Shown: piece after piece, positions 1 through 6,462 of the stretch
How positions within the stretch are numbered: position 1 is the first letter of the stretch
How the letters are laid out: each line of letters starts with the position of its first letter
Assembly: GCA_018820745.1 (NCBI GenBank)
Contig: JAHJNP010000351.1
Coordinates: forward strand, 1 to 8,877
Length of the DNA: 8,877 nucleotides
Reading direction: 5' to 3'
Origin: Gammaproteobacteria bacterium
GTDB taxonomy: Bacteria > Pseudomonadota > Gammaproteobacteria > Burkholderiales > Thiobacillaceae
Notes under the pieces: model-generated
Seen by the model: the letters and a program-made list of their open reading frames with translations, nothing else
What the model was told of the DNA's origin: nothing
Database searches by the model: none
Translations under genes and position numbers: made by a program

Positions 1-41
1 AGCGTGGCAAGCGCCGCGCACGAACAGCGGCTTGCCACGCT
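1..41. repeat. 12-bp perfect inverted repeat inside coaX
   Basis: Bases 1-12 (AGCGTGGCAAGC) and 30-41 (GCTTGCCACGCT) are exact reverse complements separated by 17 bases. Both arms lie in coding sequence, spelling S-V-A-S and (R)-L-A-T-L. No T-run follows, so this is not an intrinsic terminator. The left arm starts at the window edge, so its full extent is unknown. It may be chance in GC-rich DNA, an RNA hairpin in the coaX message, or a protein-binding palindrome. Confidence 0.6.
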
Positions 42-579
42 GCTGGAGGCGGCGGGCATCAGCGCGCACTGGCTGGCGGCTGAGGCGGACTTCGCCGGGG
101 TAAAAAACAGCTATCTGAATCCGCTTCAACTTGGGGTGGATCGCTGGATGGGGTTGCTCGCCGCGCGCCAGCGTACCCGCGCGCCAGTGCTGGTGGTGTC
201 GGTGGGAACGGCGATGACGGTGGATGCGCTGTCGGTCGATGGCGTGTTCCTGGGGGGCGTGATCGTGCCCGGCGTAAATTTGATGCGACAGGCGTTGCAG
301 CAGGGTACGGCGCGGATAGCGTACGGGATGGGCAACTGGCAGGCTTTTCCGCGCGGCACCGCCGATGCGGTCGAAAGCGGAATTGTGGCGGCGCTGTGCG
401 GCGCCATTCAGCAGCAGCATGCGCGTCTGGCTGAGGTTGCCGGAACGGTGCCGCACTGTCTGCTGACGGGCGGTGACGCCGGTATGGTGTTGGCGCATTT
501 GGCGCTGCCAACCGAACAGGTTGCCGCGCTGGTGCTTGAAGGGGTGGACTGTGTCGCCCGAGAGAGGGGGGCTCGATGA
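1..579 (+). CDS. coaX: Type III pantothenate kinase, C-terminal part (5' end cut by window)
   Basis: Type III pantothenate kinase phosphorylates pantothenate to 4'-phosphopantothenate, the first step of coenzyme A synthesis, in the cytosol. The 192 visible codons cover most of the protein. The order of motifs fits the CoaX acetate/sugar-kinase-like fold: a GVDRWMGLLAAR block (about codons 44-55), VVSVGTAMTVDAL (65-77) with the conserved aspartate, GGVIVPG (86-92), and a C-terminal TGGDAG (156-161). The N-terminal DxGN phosphate-binding segment, about 50-60 residues, lies upstream of the window, so the reading frame is open at base 1. The GTG at position 4 is simply an internal valine. The TGA stop at 577-579 overlaps the next gene's ATG by 4 nt (ATGA), indicating co-transcription and translational coupling. 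In betaproteobacteria coaX often follows birA, which would lie upstream; that is recalled knowledge and not seen here. Confidence 0.93.
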   Translation, partial: SVASAAHEQRLATLLEAAGISAHWLAAEADFAGVKNSYLNPLQLGVDRWMGLLAARQRTRAPVLVVSVGTAMTVDALSVDGVFLGGVIVPGVNLMRQALQQGTARIAYGMGNWQAFPRGTADAVESGIVAALCGAIQQQHARLAEVAGTVPHCLLTGGDAGMVLAHLALPTEQVAALVLEGVDCVARERGAR

Positions 580-1232
580 GATGGATCACCTGGGGATTGC
601 TGGTGATGAACCTGGCTGTGGCCGGGATTTTCATGGGGCGCAGCCACTGGCCGCAGGCTGCATCGGAGAAGAATGCGCCGCTGAACGTAGATCGCTTTAG
701 CCTCCATGGTCAGTCAGCGCCTGCCCCGCAGGGCTTGTCGCAGCCTCGTGCGGCGGTGGCCGAGTCGCTGTGCGTGGAGTGGCGCGGCCTGAATCTGGCT
801 GAATTCGCGCAAGTGCGCGAACAGCTCAAGGCCATGGTCGGCCAGCGGGTGATGTCGTTTACCGAGGTGCCGCTGAATATCCGGCATTGGGTGATATTTC
901 CGCCTTTGCCCAGCCCGCAGTCGGCGGCGGCTAAATTGACCGAACTGGCCGCGGCAGGCGTGCAGGATGCCTTTGTGGTGACGGACGGGGCTTGGCGCAA
1001 CGCCATTTCACTCGGACTATATGCCGACGATGAAGCGGCGCGCCGGCGCGTACGCGATGTGGAGGACAGGGGCGTGCTCGGCACGCGCGTCGAATTGCTG
1101 CCGCGCCAGGGTACTGACTTTTACTTCGTGATTCGCAGCGAAGACCCGGATGCGCTGAAGAGCCTGGGCGGGATCAAGCAGGCCTATCCGAACAGTCAGC
1201 AGTCGCGCGTTGCCTGTCCGTCGCAATCTTAG
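576..1232 (+). CDS. Membrane-anchored SPOR-domain protein
   Basis: This is a 218-residue protein with an N-terminal signal-anchor (about residues 3-21, hydrophobic and ending FMG), a Pro/Ala/Gln-rich linker (about 25-60), and a C-terminal SPOR-like domain. That domain is recognised from WVIFPPL (105-111) and from [19 protein letters not shown] (144-162), the typical glycine-tyrosine beta strand and helix pair. SPOR domains bind septal, denuded peptidoglycan, so the protein is likely inner-membrane anchored with the domain in the periplasm. Two cysteines, C66 and C214, flank the domain and could form a disulfide. The ATG overlaps the coaX stop (ATGA) and is preceded by a strong purine-rich ribosome site (AGAGGGGG at 563-570, 5 nt spacing). 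The same gene neighbour of coaX is, to my recollection, common in betaproteobacteria. Its link to CoA synthesis is positional only. The TAG stop overlaps the stop of convergent ubiA. Confidence 0.8.
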   Translation: MRWITWGLLVMNLAVAGIFMGRSHWPQAASEKNAPLNVDRFSLHGQSAPAPQGLSQPRAAVAESLCVEWRGLNLAEFAQVREQLKAMVGQRVMSFTEVPLNIRHWVIFPPLPSPQSAAAKLTELAAAGVQDAFVVTDGAWRNAISLGLYADDEAARRRVRDVEDRGVLGTRVELLPRQGTDFYFVIRSEDPDALKSLGGIKQAYPNSQQSRVACPSQS

Positions 1233-2098
1233 AAGGCGCGCAGCAGAAACTCGAGCGCAATGCCGCCGAACACGGCGGCGCCGAACCAGGTGTTGTGCAG
1301 GAAGGCGCGAAAGCATTGCTGCGGGTCGCGCAGCCGGATCAGTTTCATGTGATACAGCGCAATCGCCGCCGCCACCGCCAGTCCGCCGAAGAAGGCCCCG
1401 CCCATCTCCCGCTGCAACCCGACCCAGCTGAGCAGTCCCAACGTCGCCGCATAGCACACCGCGATGGCGGCCAGGTCAAAACGGCCAAAGGTGATTGCCG
1501 AAGTCTTGATGCCGATCTTGAGGTCGTCGGCGCGGTCGACCATGGCGTATTGCGTATCGTAGGCGACCGCCCAGAAAACGTTTGCTGCCAGCAGCACCCA
1601 GGCTTCAACGGGGATCTCGCCCCACAGCGCGGCATAGCTCATCGGGATGCCGAAGCCGAACGCGATGCCGAGATAGGCCTGTGGAATCGCGAAGAAACGC
1701 TTGGTGAAGGGATAGCTTGCGGCCAGAAACAGCGCGACGAACGACAGCTTCAGCACCAGCGTGTTGAGCGGCAGGATCAGCAGGAATGCCAGCAGTGACA
1801 ATCCCGCCGCCAGCAGCAGCGCCTCCTTGGGTGAGACCTTGCCGGCGGCCAACGGGCGCTCGCGGGTGCGCGCCACATAAGGATCGATGTCGCGGTCGGC
1901 GTAGTCGTTGATGACGCAGCCGGCCGATCGCATCAGCACCACGCCCATGACGAAAATCCACAGGATCAGCCAGTCCGGCCGCCCGTTGCCGGCCAGCCAT
2001 TGCGCCCACAGCGTGGGCCACAGCAGCAGCAGGATGCCGATCGGCTTGTCGAGCCGCATCAGTTTTTTGTAATGGGAAAAGCGTTCGGTCAGGGTCAT
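1229..2098 (-). CDS. ubiA: 4-hydroxybenzoate polyprenyltransferase
   Basis: This integral inner-membrane prenyltransferase attaches the polyprenyl tail to 4-hydroxybenzoate, the second committed step of ubiquinone synthesis. It is 289 residues long, the normal length for UbiA. The first aspartate-rich motif is N64-D-Y-A-D-R-D-I-D72. The second is D181-T-Q-Y-A-M-V-D188-R-A-D-D192. These motifs bind the Mg-diphosphate of the prenyl donor. Multiple hydrophobic helices surround them, including about 43-62, 93-130, 141-160, 165-180 and 208-250. The open frame continues upstream to 2335, but the ATG at 2098 gives the family N-terminus ([19 protein letters not shown]) and overlaps the ubiC stop as ATGA, so it is chosen. 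The Shine-Dalgarno is weak (GAG about 12 nt upstream), consistent with translational coupling to ubiC. The TAA stop (1229-1231) overlaps the SPOR gene's TAG. Confidence 0.97.
   Translation of the reverse strand: MTLTERFSHYKKLMRLDKPIGILLLLWPTLWAQWLAGNGRPDWLILWIFVMGVVLMRSAGCVINDYADRDIDPYVARTRERPLAAGKVSPKEALLLAAGLSLLAFLLILPLNTLVLKLSFVALFLAASYPFTKRFFAIPQAYLGIAFGFGIPMSYAALWGEIPVEAWVLLAANVFWAVAYDTQYAMVDRADDLKIGIKTSAITFGRFDLAAIAVCYAATLGLLSWVGLQREMGGAFFGGLAVAAAIALYHMKLIRLRDPQQCFRAFLHNTWFGAAVFGGIALEFLLRAF
1262..1279. other. 7-bp GC hairpin near the convergent ends of the SPOR gene and ubiA
   Basis: GCCGCCG (1262-1268), loop AACA, then CGGCGGC (1273-1279) is a perfect 7-bp stem with a four-base loop, about 30 bases past the SPOR stop and inside the last codons of ubiA. 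There is no T-run on either strand, so it is not a standard intrinsic terminator. It could slow polymerase or protect the 3' end of the coaX-SPOR transcript. It may also be a by-product of Gly/Ala codons. Confidence 0.3.
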
Positions 2099-2661
2099 GG
2101 CGCATTGATCTCGGGCAGGAAGACTTCCGTCACCAGAAGCGGGTGGCCATTGAAACAGAATACCGAGCGGCGGGCCCACAGATAATGTGCGGTAAGCCCG
2201 GTGTGGCGCCTGGCCGCGCGATAGAGCGGGTGTCGTGCGTCGAGCCGGCGCATCGTCAGGCCGAGTCGACGGATACGCGGATCGGAAAACAGCGCTTCCC
2301 CCAGGGGCTTCGTTCCCAGACGGGTGATGCCGCACCAGCCGCCGCGCAGGCTGGTGCGCGGAAGCACGCTGTGGGCAAACACCCGCATGTGGCCGCCGCA
2401 GATGAGCAGGACATCACGTACGTAGACGTGTGTTTTAGGATGCAAACAGAGCGTCTGGGCTTCGTCTGGAAACGGCGGCGCGAATCCGCGTGCGACCGGA
2501 CTGACCCTGAAATCGGCATGGCGCGCCTTCAGGCGGCGGGTGAGCGAGCCGCGGTCCGACAACCAGCTACGCAGCGCGCGTGGCGCGCGAAAGGGATGCG
2601 CGAGCCACTCGAGCTGGTGGCCAATGTGGCGGCGAGTATCGTTCCGAAAAGCGGTCACCAT
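2095..2661 (-). CDS. ubiC: Chorismate pyruvate-lyase
   Basis: UbiC splits chorismate into 4-hydroxybenzoate and pyruvate, the entry reaction of ubiquinone synthesis, in the cytosol. The 188-residue product carries the family signature through its length: [14 protein letters not shown] (31-44), the catalytic-pocket arginine in VRDVLL (R82), LGTKPLG (115-121, L120), WARRSVF (162-168), and the C-terminal [10 protein letters not shown] (174-183, E179). R82, L120 and E179 line up with E. coli pocket residues R76, L114 and E155 (numbering without Met). The start is less certain. ATG at 2661 gives a slightly long N-terminus and lacks a clear Shine-Dalgarno; GTG at 2658 is an alternative. The frame is open further upstream, but into the promoter region of the divergent operon. 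The TGA overlaps the ubiA ATG, so UbiC product passes directly to the next enzyme of the pathway. Confidence 0.93.
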   Translation of the reverse strand: MVTAFRNDTRRHIGHQLEWLAHPFRAPRALRSWLSDRGSLTRRLKARHADFRVSPVARGFAPPFPDEAQTLCLHPKTHVYVRDVLLICGGHMRVFAHSVLPRTSLRGGWCGITRLGTKPLGEALFSDPRIRRLGLTMRRLDARHPLYRAARRHTGLTAHYLWARRSVFCFNGHPLLVTEVFLPEINAP

Positions 2662-2682
2662 GGAATCAAGGACAAAACACGC

Positions 2683-2688
2683 ATTATG
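2683..2688 (-). promoter_or_regulatory. Possible -10 element for ubiC
   Basis: On the minus strand the hexamer CATAAT matches five of six bases of TATAAT and sits 21 bp upstream of the proposed ubiC ATG. This would give a leader of only about 14 nt. No good -35 is present 16-18 bp further upstream, so this is a weak call. Confidence 0.25.
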
Positions 2689-2744
2689 CCAAAGCGGCGA
2701 AGACATTCGGGCGGTGCTAGCATGGTGGCCGCATTCCAACGAAC

Positions 2745-2750
2745 GAGGAG
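2745..2750 (+). promoter_or_regulatory. Ribosome binding site fixing the tatT start
   Basis: GAGGAG lies 5 nt before the ATG at 2756. It decides this start over the upstream in-frame extension to 2540, because only this start yields an N-terminal lipoprotein signal peptide. Confidence 0.8.
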
Positions 2751-2755
2751 ACCGA

Positions 2756-3640
2756 ATGCCTTTGCGCATCCTGCGGTGCCGTGCTGCCTTCGCGAGCCTG
2801 GCGATGGCCTGGCTCGCCTTGTCAGGCTGCACGACCAGCCAGCTTGTCGCACGCGGCGCGGCGCCGTTGATCGACCATGGCGTGGCGGCGATGAACCGCG
2901 AGACCGATCTTGAACTCGCGCGCGCAAGCATCCCTGCCAACCTCAAGATGATCGAAGCGCTGTTGCTCGCCGACCCCGGCAACGCGGCGTATCGGGTGCA
3001 AGCGGCGATGGGATTTTATGGTTATACCCTGGGGTTTGTCGAAACCGATGACCGTGATCGAGCGGCTGCGCTGTATGGACGTGCGCGCGAGCATGCCATA
3101 GCCGCGCTCGATCGCTCGGGGCTGGCCCAGGCCATGCTCATGGGCGACGCGGCGGAATTGGAGCAGGCGCTGGAGAAACTCGACGTGCGTGCGGTACCCG
3201 CGCTGTTCTGGACTGCGTCAACCTGGGGGAAATGGATCGAGCTCCAGCTTGACGACCCGGCGCGGCTTGCCGAACTGCCGCGCGTCGAGGCGCTGATGCA
3301 GCGTGTGCTTGCGCTTGACGAAACGTACTATCACGGCGGCGCGCACGTTTTTTTCGGCGTGTACTACGGCGGACGCGCCCCCATGTTTGGCGGCGATTTC
3401 GCCCGTTCAGCCATGCACTTCGATCGTGCCGCAGCGCTCAGCCAGAACCGGTTGCAGTTGGTTGAGGTGTACCGTGCGCGCTACCTGCTGCGGCAGATGG
3501 GCGCGCGCGAAGCGTTTCACACCACGCTAGGTCGCGTGCTTGACGCGCCTGCCAGTTCCGATCCCGACCTCAATCTCGCCAACGCGCTGGCCAAAAAGCA
3601 GGCCGCCGACCTGCTCGCCCAGGAAGAGGAATTATTCTGA
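2756..3640 (+). CDS. tatT: TRAP transporter TatT-family lipoprotein
   Basis: This is a 294-residue lipoprotein of the TatT family, the accessory component of a TRAP transporter subclass first characterised in Treponema pallidum (Tp0956 with receptor Tp0957). There TatT is a TPR-like helical protein that oligomerises and binds the substrate receptor. Here the signal peptide has basic residues at 4-9, a hydrophobic stretch at 10-22, and lipobox L22-S-G-C25. C25 would be lipidated; the next residues T-T-S contain no Asp at +2, consistent with outer-membrane sorting. Helical repeat-like segments run about 55-120 and 175-262. The family block HGGAHVFFGVYYGGRAPMFGG (193-213, split in two: HGGAHVFFG and APMFGGD) followed by A-x-HFDRA (219-225) supports the assignment. 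The TGA overlaps the dctP ATG by one base (TGATG). It is the first gene of the TRAP operon, with a good ribosome site. Its exact role (receptor docking, ligand hand-off or outer-membrane tethering) is inferred from the family. Confidence 0.88.
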   Translation: MPLRILRCRAAFASLAMAWLALSGCTTSQLVARGAAPLIDHGVAAMNRETDLELARASIPANLKMIEALLLADPGNAAYRVQAAMGFYGYTLGFVETDDRDRAAALYGRAREHAIAALDRSGLAQAMLMGDAAELEQALEKLDVRAVPALFWTASTWGKWIELQLDDPARLAELPRVEALMQRVLALDETYYHGGAHVFFGVYYGGRAPMFGGDFARSAMHFDRAAALSQNRLQLVEVYRARYLLRQMGAREAFHTTLGRVLDAPASSDPDLNLANALAKKQAADLLAQEEELF

Positions 3641-4650
3641 TGCGCAGAACTTTGCTCAAAGCCTTGTGCGCGCTCGCCCTGTTGGGGGCGAGCGCAGTAC
3701 ATGCGGCCGATGCCTACGTGCTCAAATTCGCCACGCTCGCACCCGCCGGCTCGACCTGGATGAAAGCCTTCGACGCATGGGGCAGGGAACTGGCGGCGAA
3801 GAGCCAGGGACGGCTCACGGTCAAGTTCTATCCCGGTGGCATCTCGGGTGACGAACCCGACATGCTGAAGAAAATTCGCTTCGGCCAGTTGCAGGGGGCG
3901 GCGTTGTCGGGCCATGGCGTCGGCGAAATTTTCCCGCCCGCGCGCATTCTCGAAACGCCGTTCCTGTTTCGCGATCATGCCGAAATTGACGCAGTGCGCG
4001 CAAAGATCCTGCCTGCGCTCGATGCCGGGTTTCGTAAAAACCATTACGAACTCGTCTCCTGGATGGAGGTGGGCAACATCCATTTTTTCTCGTCCAAGCC
4101 GCTGGCGAATCCGGACGAACTCGCGCGCCGCCGGATCTGGCAATGGCAGGGCGACCGTTTCATCGACGCATTTTTCAAAGCGAACGGCTGGTCACCTGTT
4201 TCGCTGCCGATTACCGAAGTCTACACCGGCCTCTCGACCGGACTCGTCGATACCGTGGTGAGCACGCCGCTAGCCAGTATCGCCATGCAATGGGCGGGCA
4301 AGACGCCTTACATGAGCAGTCAGCCGATGGCGACGGGTATCGGCGCGGTGGTGGTGTCCAGCAGGTTTTACGCCGGGCTGCCCGCGGATCTGCAAGCGCT
4401 GCTGAAAAATACGGGGACGCCGCTTTCGCAAAAATTGATCGCTGATACCCGACGCGATGATCTGAAATCGCTCGCTGTGCTGGCGAAAAGCACCCAGCCG
4501 ATGACCGGCCTGCAAAATATCAACCTCGCCGAACAGACTGCACTCACCCGCAAGGCGGTCAGTGCGCTGGAGGCCCAGGGTTATTTGTCTGCAGAGATCA
4601 ACCGGCAGGTGGATGCCGAACTCGCCGACTATCGCCGCGGCAAGCAATAA
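3640..4650 (+). CDS. dctP: TRAP transporter periplasmic substrate-binding protein (DctP family)
   Basis: This 336-residue periplasmic receptor should capture ligand and deliver it to DctQM. It has a Sec signal peptide (R2, R3, K7; hydrophobic 8-20; cleavage probably after VHA22 or A23). The mature N-terminus YVLKFATLAPAGSTW, the block FYPGGISGDEPDMLKKIR (63-80), and ETPFLFRD (105-112) are family hallmarks. So is PITEVYTGLSTGLVDTV (190-206), the hinge/helix region. In classical DctP/SiaP receptors the segment before this contains K-I-R-V, whose arginine binds the ligand carboxylate. Here it reads R165-I-W167-Q-W169-Q-G-D, so tryptophan appears to replace that arginine, resembling a known VW-x-WEGDP-like receptor subgroup. 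The ligand is therefore probably not handled in the usual carboxylate mode. The ATG overlaps the tatT stop, and an AGGAAGAGGA ribosome site lies at 3621-3630, 9 nt upstream. The ligand is unknown. Confidence 0.93.
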   Translation: MRRTLLKALCALALLGASAVHAADAYVLKFATLAPAGSTWMKAFDAWGRELAAKSQGRLTVKFYPGGISGDEPDMLKKIRFGQLQGAALSGHGVGEIFPPARILETPFLFRDHAEIDAVRAKILPALDAGFRKNHYELVSWMEVGNIHFFSSKPLANPDELARRRIWQWQGDRFIDAFFKANGWSPVSLPITEVYTGLSTGLVDTVVSTPLASIAMQWAGKTPYMSSQPMATGIGAVVVSSRFYAGLPADLQALLKNTGTPLSQKLIADTRRDDLKSLAVLAKSTQPMTGLQNINLAEQTALTRKAVSALEAQGYLSAEINRQVDAELADYRRGKQ

Positions 4651-4657
4651 GGTGGGC

Positions 4658-5137
4658 GTGCTGCGCGCCTGCCGCTGGCTGGAAAAATCCCTGGTCCGGG
4701 TTGAACTCGCTGCGGCACTGACTGCCTACGCGGCCATTCTTGCCTTGTCGGTTGCCGACATCGTCGGGCGCAATCTGTTCAATGCAACCCTGCCTGGCGG
4801 CGACCTTGCGCTGCGCCAGTTGGTGCTGTGGGTGGCGCTGCCCGGCGCTGCGCTCGCGGTCGCCGCTCAACGCCATCTGCACCTTGACCCCGCCAATCTT
4901 GCGGCGCGCCCGCGCTGGCAGAAATTGACCGCGATTCCCTTTAACCTGGCCGCTGCAGCCGTTTGCGCGTTGCTCATGCAGGCGGCGTGGGCTTACTGGC
5001 AGGACGACATGCTGTATCAGCCGACGGCCACAGCCTGGCTGGCCTGGCTGGGTTTGATCCTGCCTGTCGCGTTCGGGCTGCTGGCGCTGCATTTTCTGCT
5101 GCGTGCGGTGCTGACGATCGAGGAGAACGCCGCTTGA
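4658..5137 (+). CDS. dctQ: TRAP transporter small permease subunit (DctQ family)
   Basis: This is a 159-residue inner-membrane protein with four predicted helices (about 15-33, 54-70, 90-112 and 127-150), the standard DctQ plan. Family marks include ADIVGRNLF (33-41), the LPGGDLALRQLVLW region (45-58) with P-G and the acidic residue, and ALAVAAQRHLHLD (65-77) with the basic-His loop. DctQ pairs with DctM in the membrane and helps dock the periplasmic receptor. The start is GTG at 4658, 7 nt after the dctP stop, with AAGGTGG (4649-4655, overlapping that stop) as ribosome site. GTG at 4652 is possible but would lose that site. The frame is open well upstream into dctP, so the start cannot be fixed by a stop codon. 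The TGA is overlapped by dctM (TTGA). Confidence 0.9.
   Translation: MLRACRWLEKSLVRVELAAALTAYAAILALSVADIVGRNLFNATLPGGDLALRQLVLWVALPGAALAVAAQRHLHLDPANLAARPRWQKLTAIPFNLAAAAVCALLMQAAWAYWQDDMLYQPTATAWLAWLGLILPVAFGLLALHFLLRAVLTIEENAA
5120..5125 (+). promoter_or_regulatory. Ribosome binding site for the TTG start of dctM
   Basis: GAGGAG within the end of dctQ is 8 nt before the TTG at 5134. No ATG or GTG stands at a comparable distance. This supports TTG initiation overlapping the dctQ stop. Confidence 0.7.
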
Positions 5138-6381
5138 CGGTCATTCTTTTCATCGTGCTGGCCCTGGTCGGGATGCCACTTTTTGTCGTGTTGGGGGCCG
5201 CTGCGCTCACCGCCACGCGCGAGGCCCAGCTCGACCCGGCGCTGCTGATGGTCGAGTTCGCGCGACTGGCCGCATCGCCCAATCTGGTTGCCATTCCGCT
5301 CTTCGTGCTGGCTGGCGCGACGCTGGGGCAGGGCGGGGCGGCGCGGCGCCTGGTACGCTTCTTCAACGCGCTGCTGGGCTGGATGCCGGCCGGAATCGCC
5401 TGGGTCACGACGGGAACGTGCATGCTCTTCACCGCCTTTTCCGGTGCGTCGGGGGTGACAATCCTGGCGCTCGGCGGGCTGCTGTATCCCATGCTGAAAC
5501 GCGAGCATTATCCTGAACGGTTCGCGCTCGGGCTCGTGACCTCGGCCGGTTCGATGGGGCTGCTGTTGCCGCCCAGCCTGGCGGTGCTGTTGTATGGCGT
5601 GGTGGCGCAGGTCGATATCGGCGACCTGTTCGTGGCCGGTTTGCTGCCGACCTTCCTGCTGTTTGTGATGGTGGGCGGCTATGCCTTCCTGCGTGGTGCA
5701 CGCGGGGCACCCCGTCATCATTTCCGTCTGCGCGAACTCGCCGCTGCCGCGCGTGCCGGCTGGGCCGATCTCCTGCTGCCTGTCGGCGTGATCGGCGGGC
5801 TGGCGGGCGGCGTGTTGACCGTCGCCGAACTCGCCGCCTTTACCGCGCTGTACGCGCTCGTGCTCGAAACGCTGATTCACCGCACCATCGAGGTGAAATC
5901 GCTGGTGTGGGTCGTTTATGAAGCCGCGACGCTGGTGGGCAGCCTCTTCATCATTTTGGGGCTGAGCCTGGGACTCACCAACCTGCTCATCGATGCGCAG
6001 GTTCCAATGCACCTGCTCGAATGGGTCCAGGCCCAGGTCACCAGCCCGCTTGAATTCCTGATGTGGATGAACCTCGCCCTGCTGGCAGTCGGCTGCATGA
6101 TGGATATTTTTTCCGCCATCGTCATCGTCACCCCGCTTTTGCTGCCGCTGGCGATGCACTTCGGCATCCATCCGGTGCATCTGGGGATTGTCATCCTGGC
6201 CAATCTGGAAATTGGTTATCTCACTCCGCCGGTGGGAATCAATCTTTTCCTCGCCAGCCAGCGTTTCCGGCAGCCGGTGTTCGCGGTATTTCGGGCCACG
6301 CTGCCGTTTTTGTTCGTGCTGATTGTCTGGTTGTTGCTGCTGACGTATTGGCCGGCGCTGAGTCTGTGGCGCCTGGATTGA
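5134..6381 (+). CDS. dctM: TRAP transporter large permease subunit (DctM family)
   Basis: This is a 415-residue, very hydrophobic protein, close to the usual ~425 residues of DctM, the ion-coupled transporter channel of TRAP systems (about 11-12 helices, elevator mechanism). Family blocks appear in order: NLVAIPLFVLAGATL (50-64), FSGASGVTILALGGL (102-116), GSMGLLLPPSLAVLLYG (139-155) with the P-P pair in the first half, then the second-half counterparts DIFSAIVIVTPLLLPLA (324-340) and LEIGYLTPPVGINLFLAS (358-375). These two hairpin regions carry the Na+ and substrate site in characterised relatives; Na+ coupling here is inferred. The start is TTG at 5134, overlapping the dctQ stop as TTGA, with GAGGAG 8 nt before. 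The frame is open upstream within dctQ, but only this start gives the normal N-terminus (TVILFIVLALVGMPLF). It is the last gene of the operon and is followed by a terminator. Confidence 0.95.
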   Translation: MTVILFIVLALVGMPLFVVLGAAALTATREAQLDPALLMVEFARLAASPNLVAIPLFVLAGATLGQGGAARRLVRFFNALLGWMPAGIAWVTTGTCMLFTAFSGASGVTILALGGLLYPMLKREHYPERFALGLVTSAGSMGLLLPPSLAVLLYGVVAQVDIGDLFVAGLLPTFLLFVMVGGYAFLRGARGAPRHHFRLRELAAAARAGWADLLLPVGVIGGLAGGVLTVAELAAFTALYALVLETLIHRTIEVKSLVWVVYEAATLVGSLFIILGLSLGLTNLLIDAQVPMHLLEWVQAQVTSPLEFLMWMNLALLAVGCMMDIFSAIVIVTPLLLPLAMHFGIHPVHLGIVILANLEIGYLTPPVGINLFLASQRFRQPVFAVFRATLPFLFVLIVWLLLLTYWPALSLWRLD

Positions 6382-6431
6382 CACGTCGGATTCGACTTTG
6401 ATTGCGCATCTCCGCTGCCATCATGCGGGTG

Positions 6432-6461
6432 CAAGGGGGCGCAAGCCCCCTGTGTTTTTTT
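6432..6461 (+). terminator. Intrinsic terminator of the TRAP operon
   Basis: AGGGGGC (6434-6440), loop GCAA, and GCCCCCT (6445-6451) form a perfect 7-bp GC-rich stem with a stable tetraloop. It can be extended by C-A/T-G (6432-6433 with 6453-6454) around a bulged G. Seven T residues follow at 6455-6461. It lies 50 bp after the dctM stop. Read on the minus strand the same hairpin is preceded by A and has no T-run after it, so it should not end the recG transcript efficiently. Confidence 0.9.
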
Positions 6462-6462
6462 C

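Larger units (their letters stand above)
2662..2755. promoter_or_regulatory. Divergent intergenic promoter region (ubiC / tatT)
   Basis: This 94-bp gap is the only non-coding DNA between the divergent ubiCA and TRAP operons, so both promoters should lie here or in the flanking codons. On the plus strand TGCTAGCAT (2715-2723) resembles an extended -10 (TGn plus TAGCAT), about 30 bp before the tatT start. No TTGACA-like -35 stands at the right distance. I see no convincing operator palindrome, riboswitch or regulator gene nearby. Confidence 0.45.

Noticed and set aside
59..634. Minus-strand open frame opposite coaX
   Set aside because: Pro/Arg/Ser-rich shadow with no recognisable motif; coaX motifs on the plus strand are clear.
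2099..2335. An N-terminal extension of ubiA to 2335
   Set aside because: It overlaps ubiC, and the family N-terminus begins at the ATG at 2098 with an ATGA overlap.
2540..2755. An N-terminal extension of tatT by 72 codons
   Set aside because: The extension overlaps ubiC on the other strand and would bury the lipoprotein signal peptide. The ATG at 2756 has a good GAGGAG ribosome site.
2143..2913. A 256-codon plus-strand open frame across ubiC and the intergenic region
   Set aside because: It lies opposite the well-conserved ubiC and overlaps tatT out of frame. Its product has no family features, so it is a shadow.
2756..3640. Reading the gene symbol tatT as twin-arginine translocation
   Set aside because: Here TatT denotes the T component of a TRAP transporter. 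No TatA/B/C-like gene is present, and the dctP signal peptide is Sec-like with no twin-arginine S-R-R-x-F-L-K motif.
5017..6384. A 455-codon open frame on the minus strand opposite dctQ/dctM
   Set aside because: It is rich in Gln, His, Arg and Glu with no recognisable domain, and it is the exact antisense of a conserved membrane protein. High GC content keeps the antisense frame free of stops.
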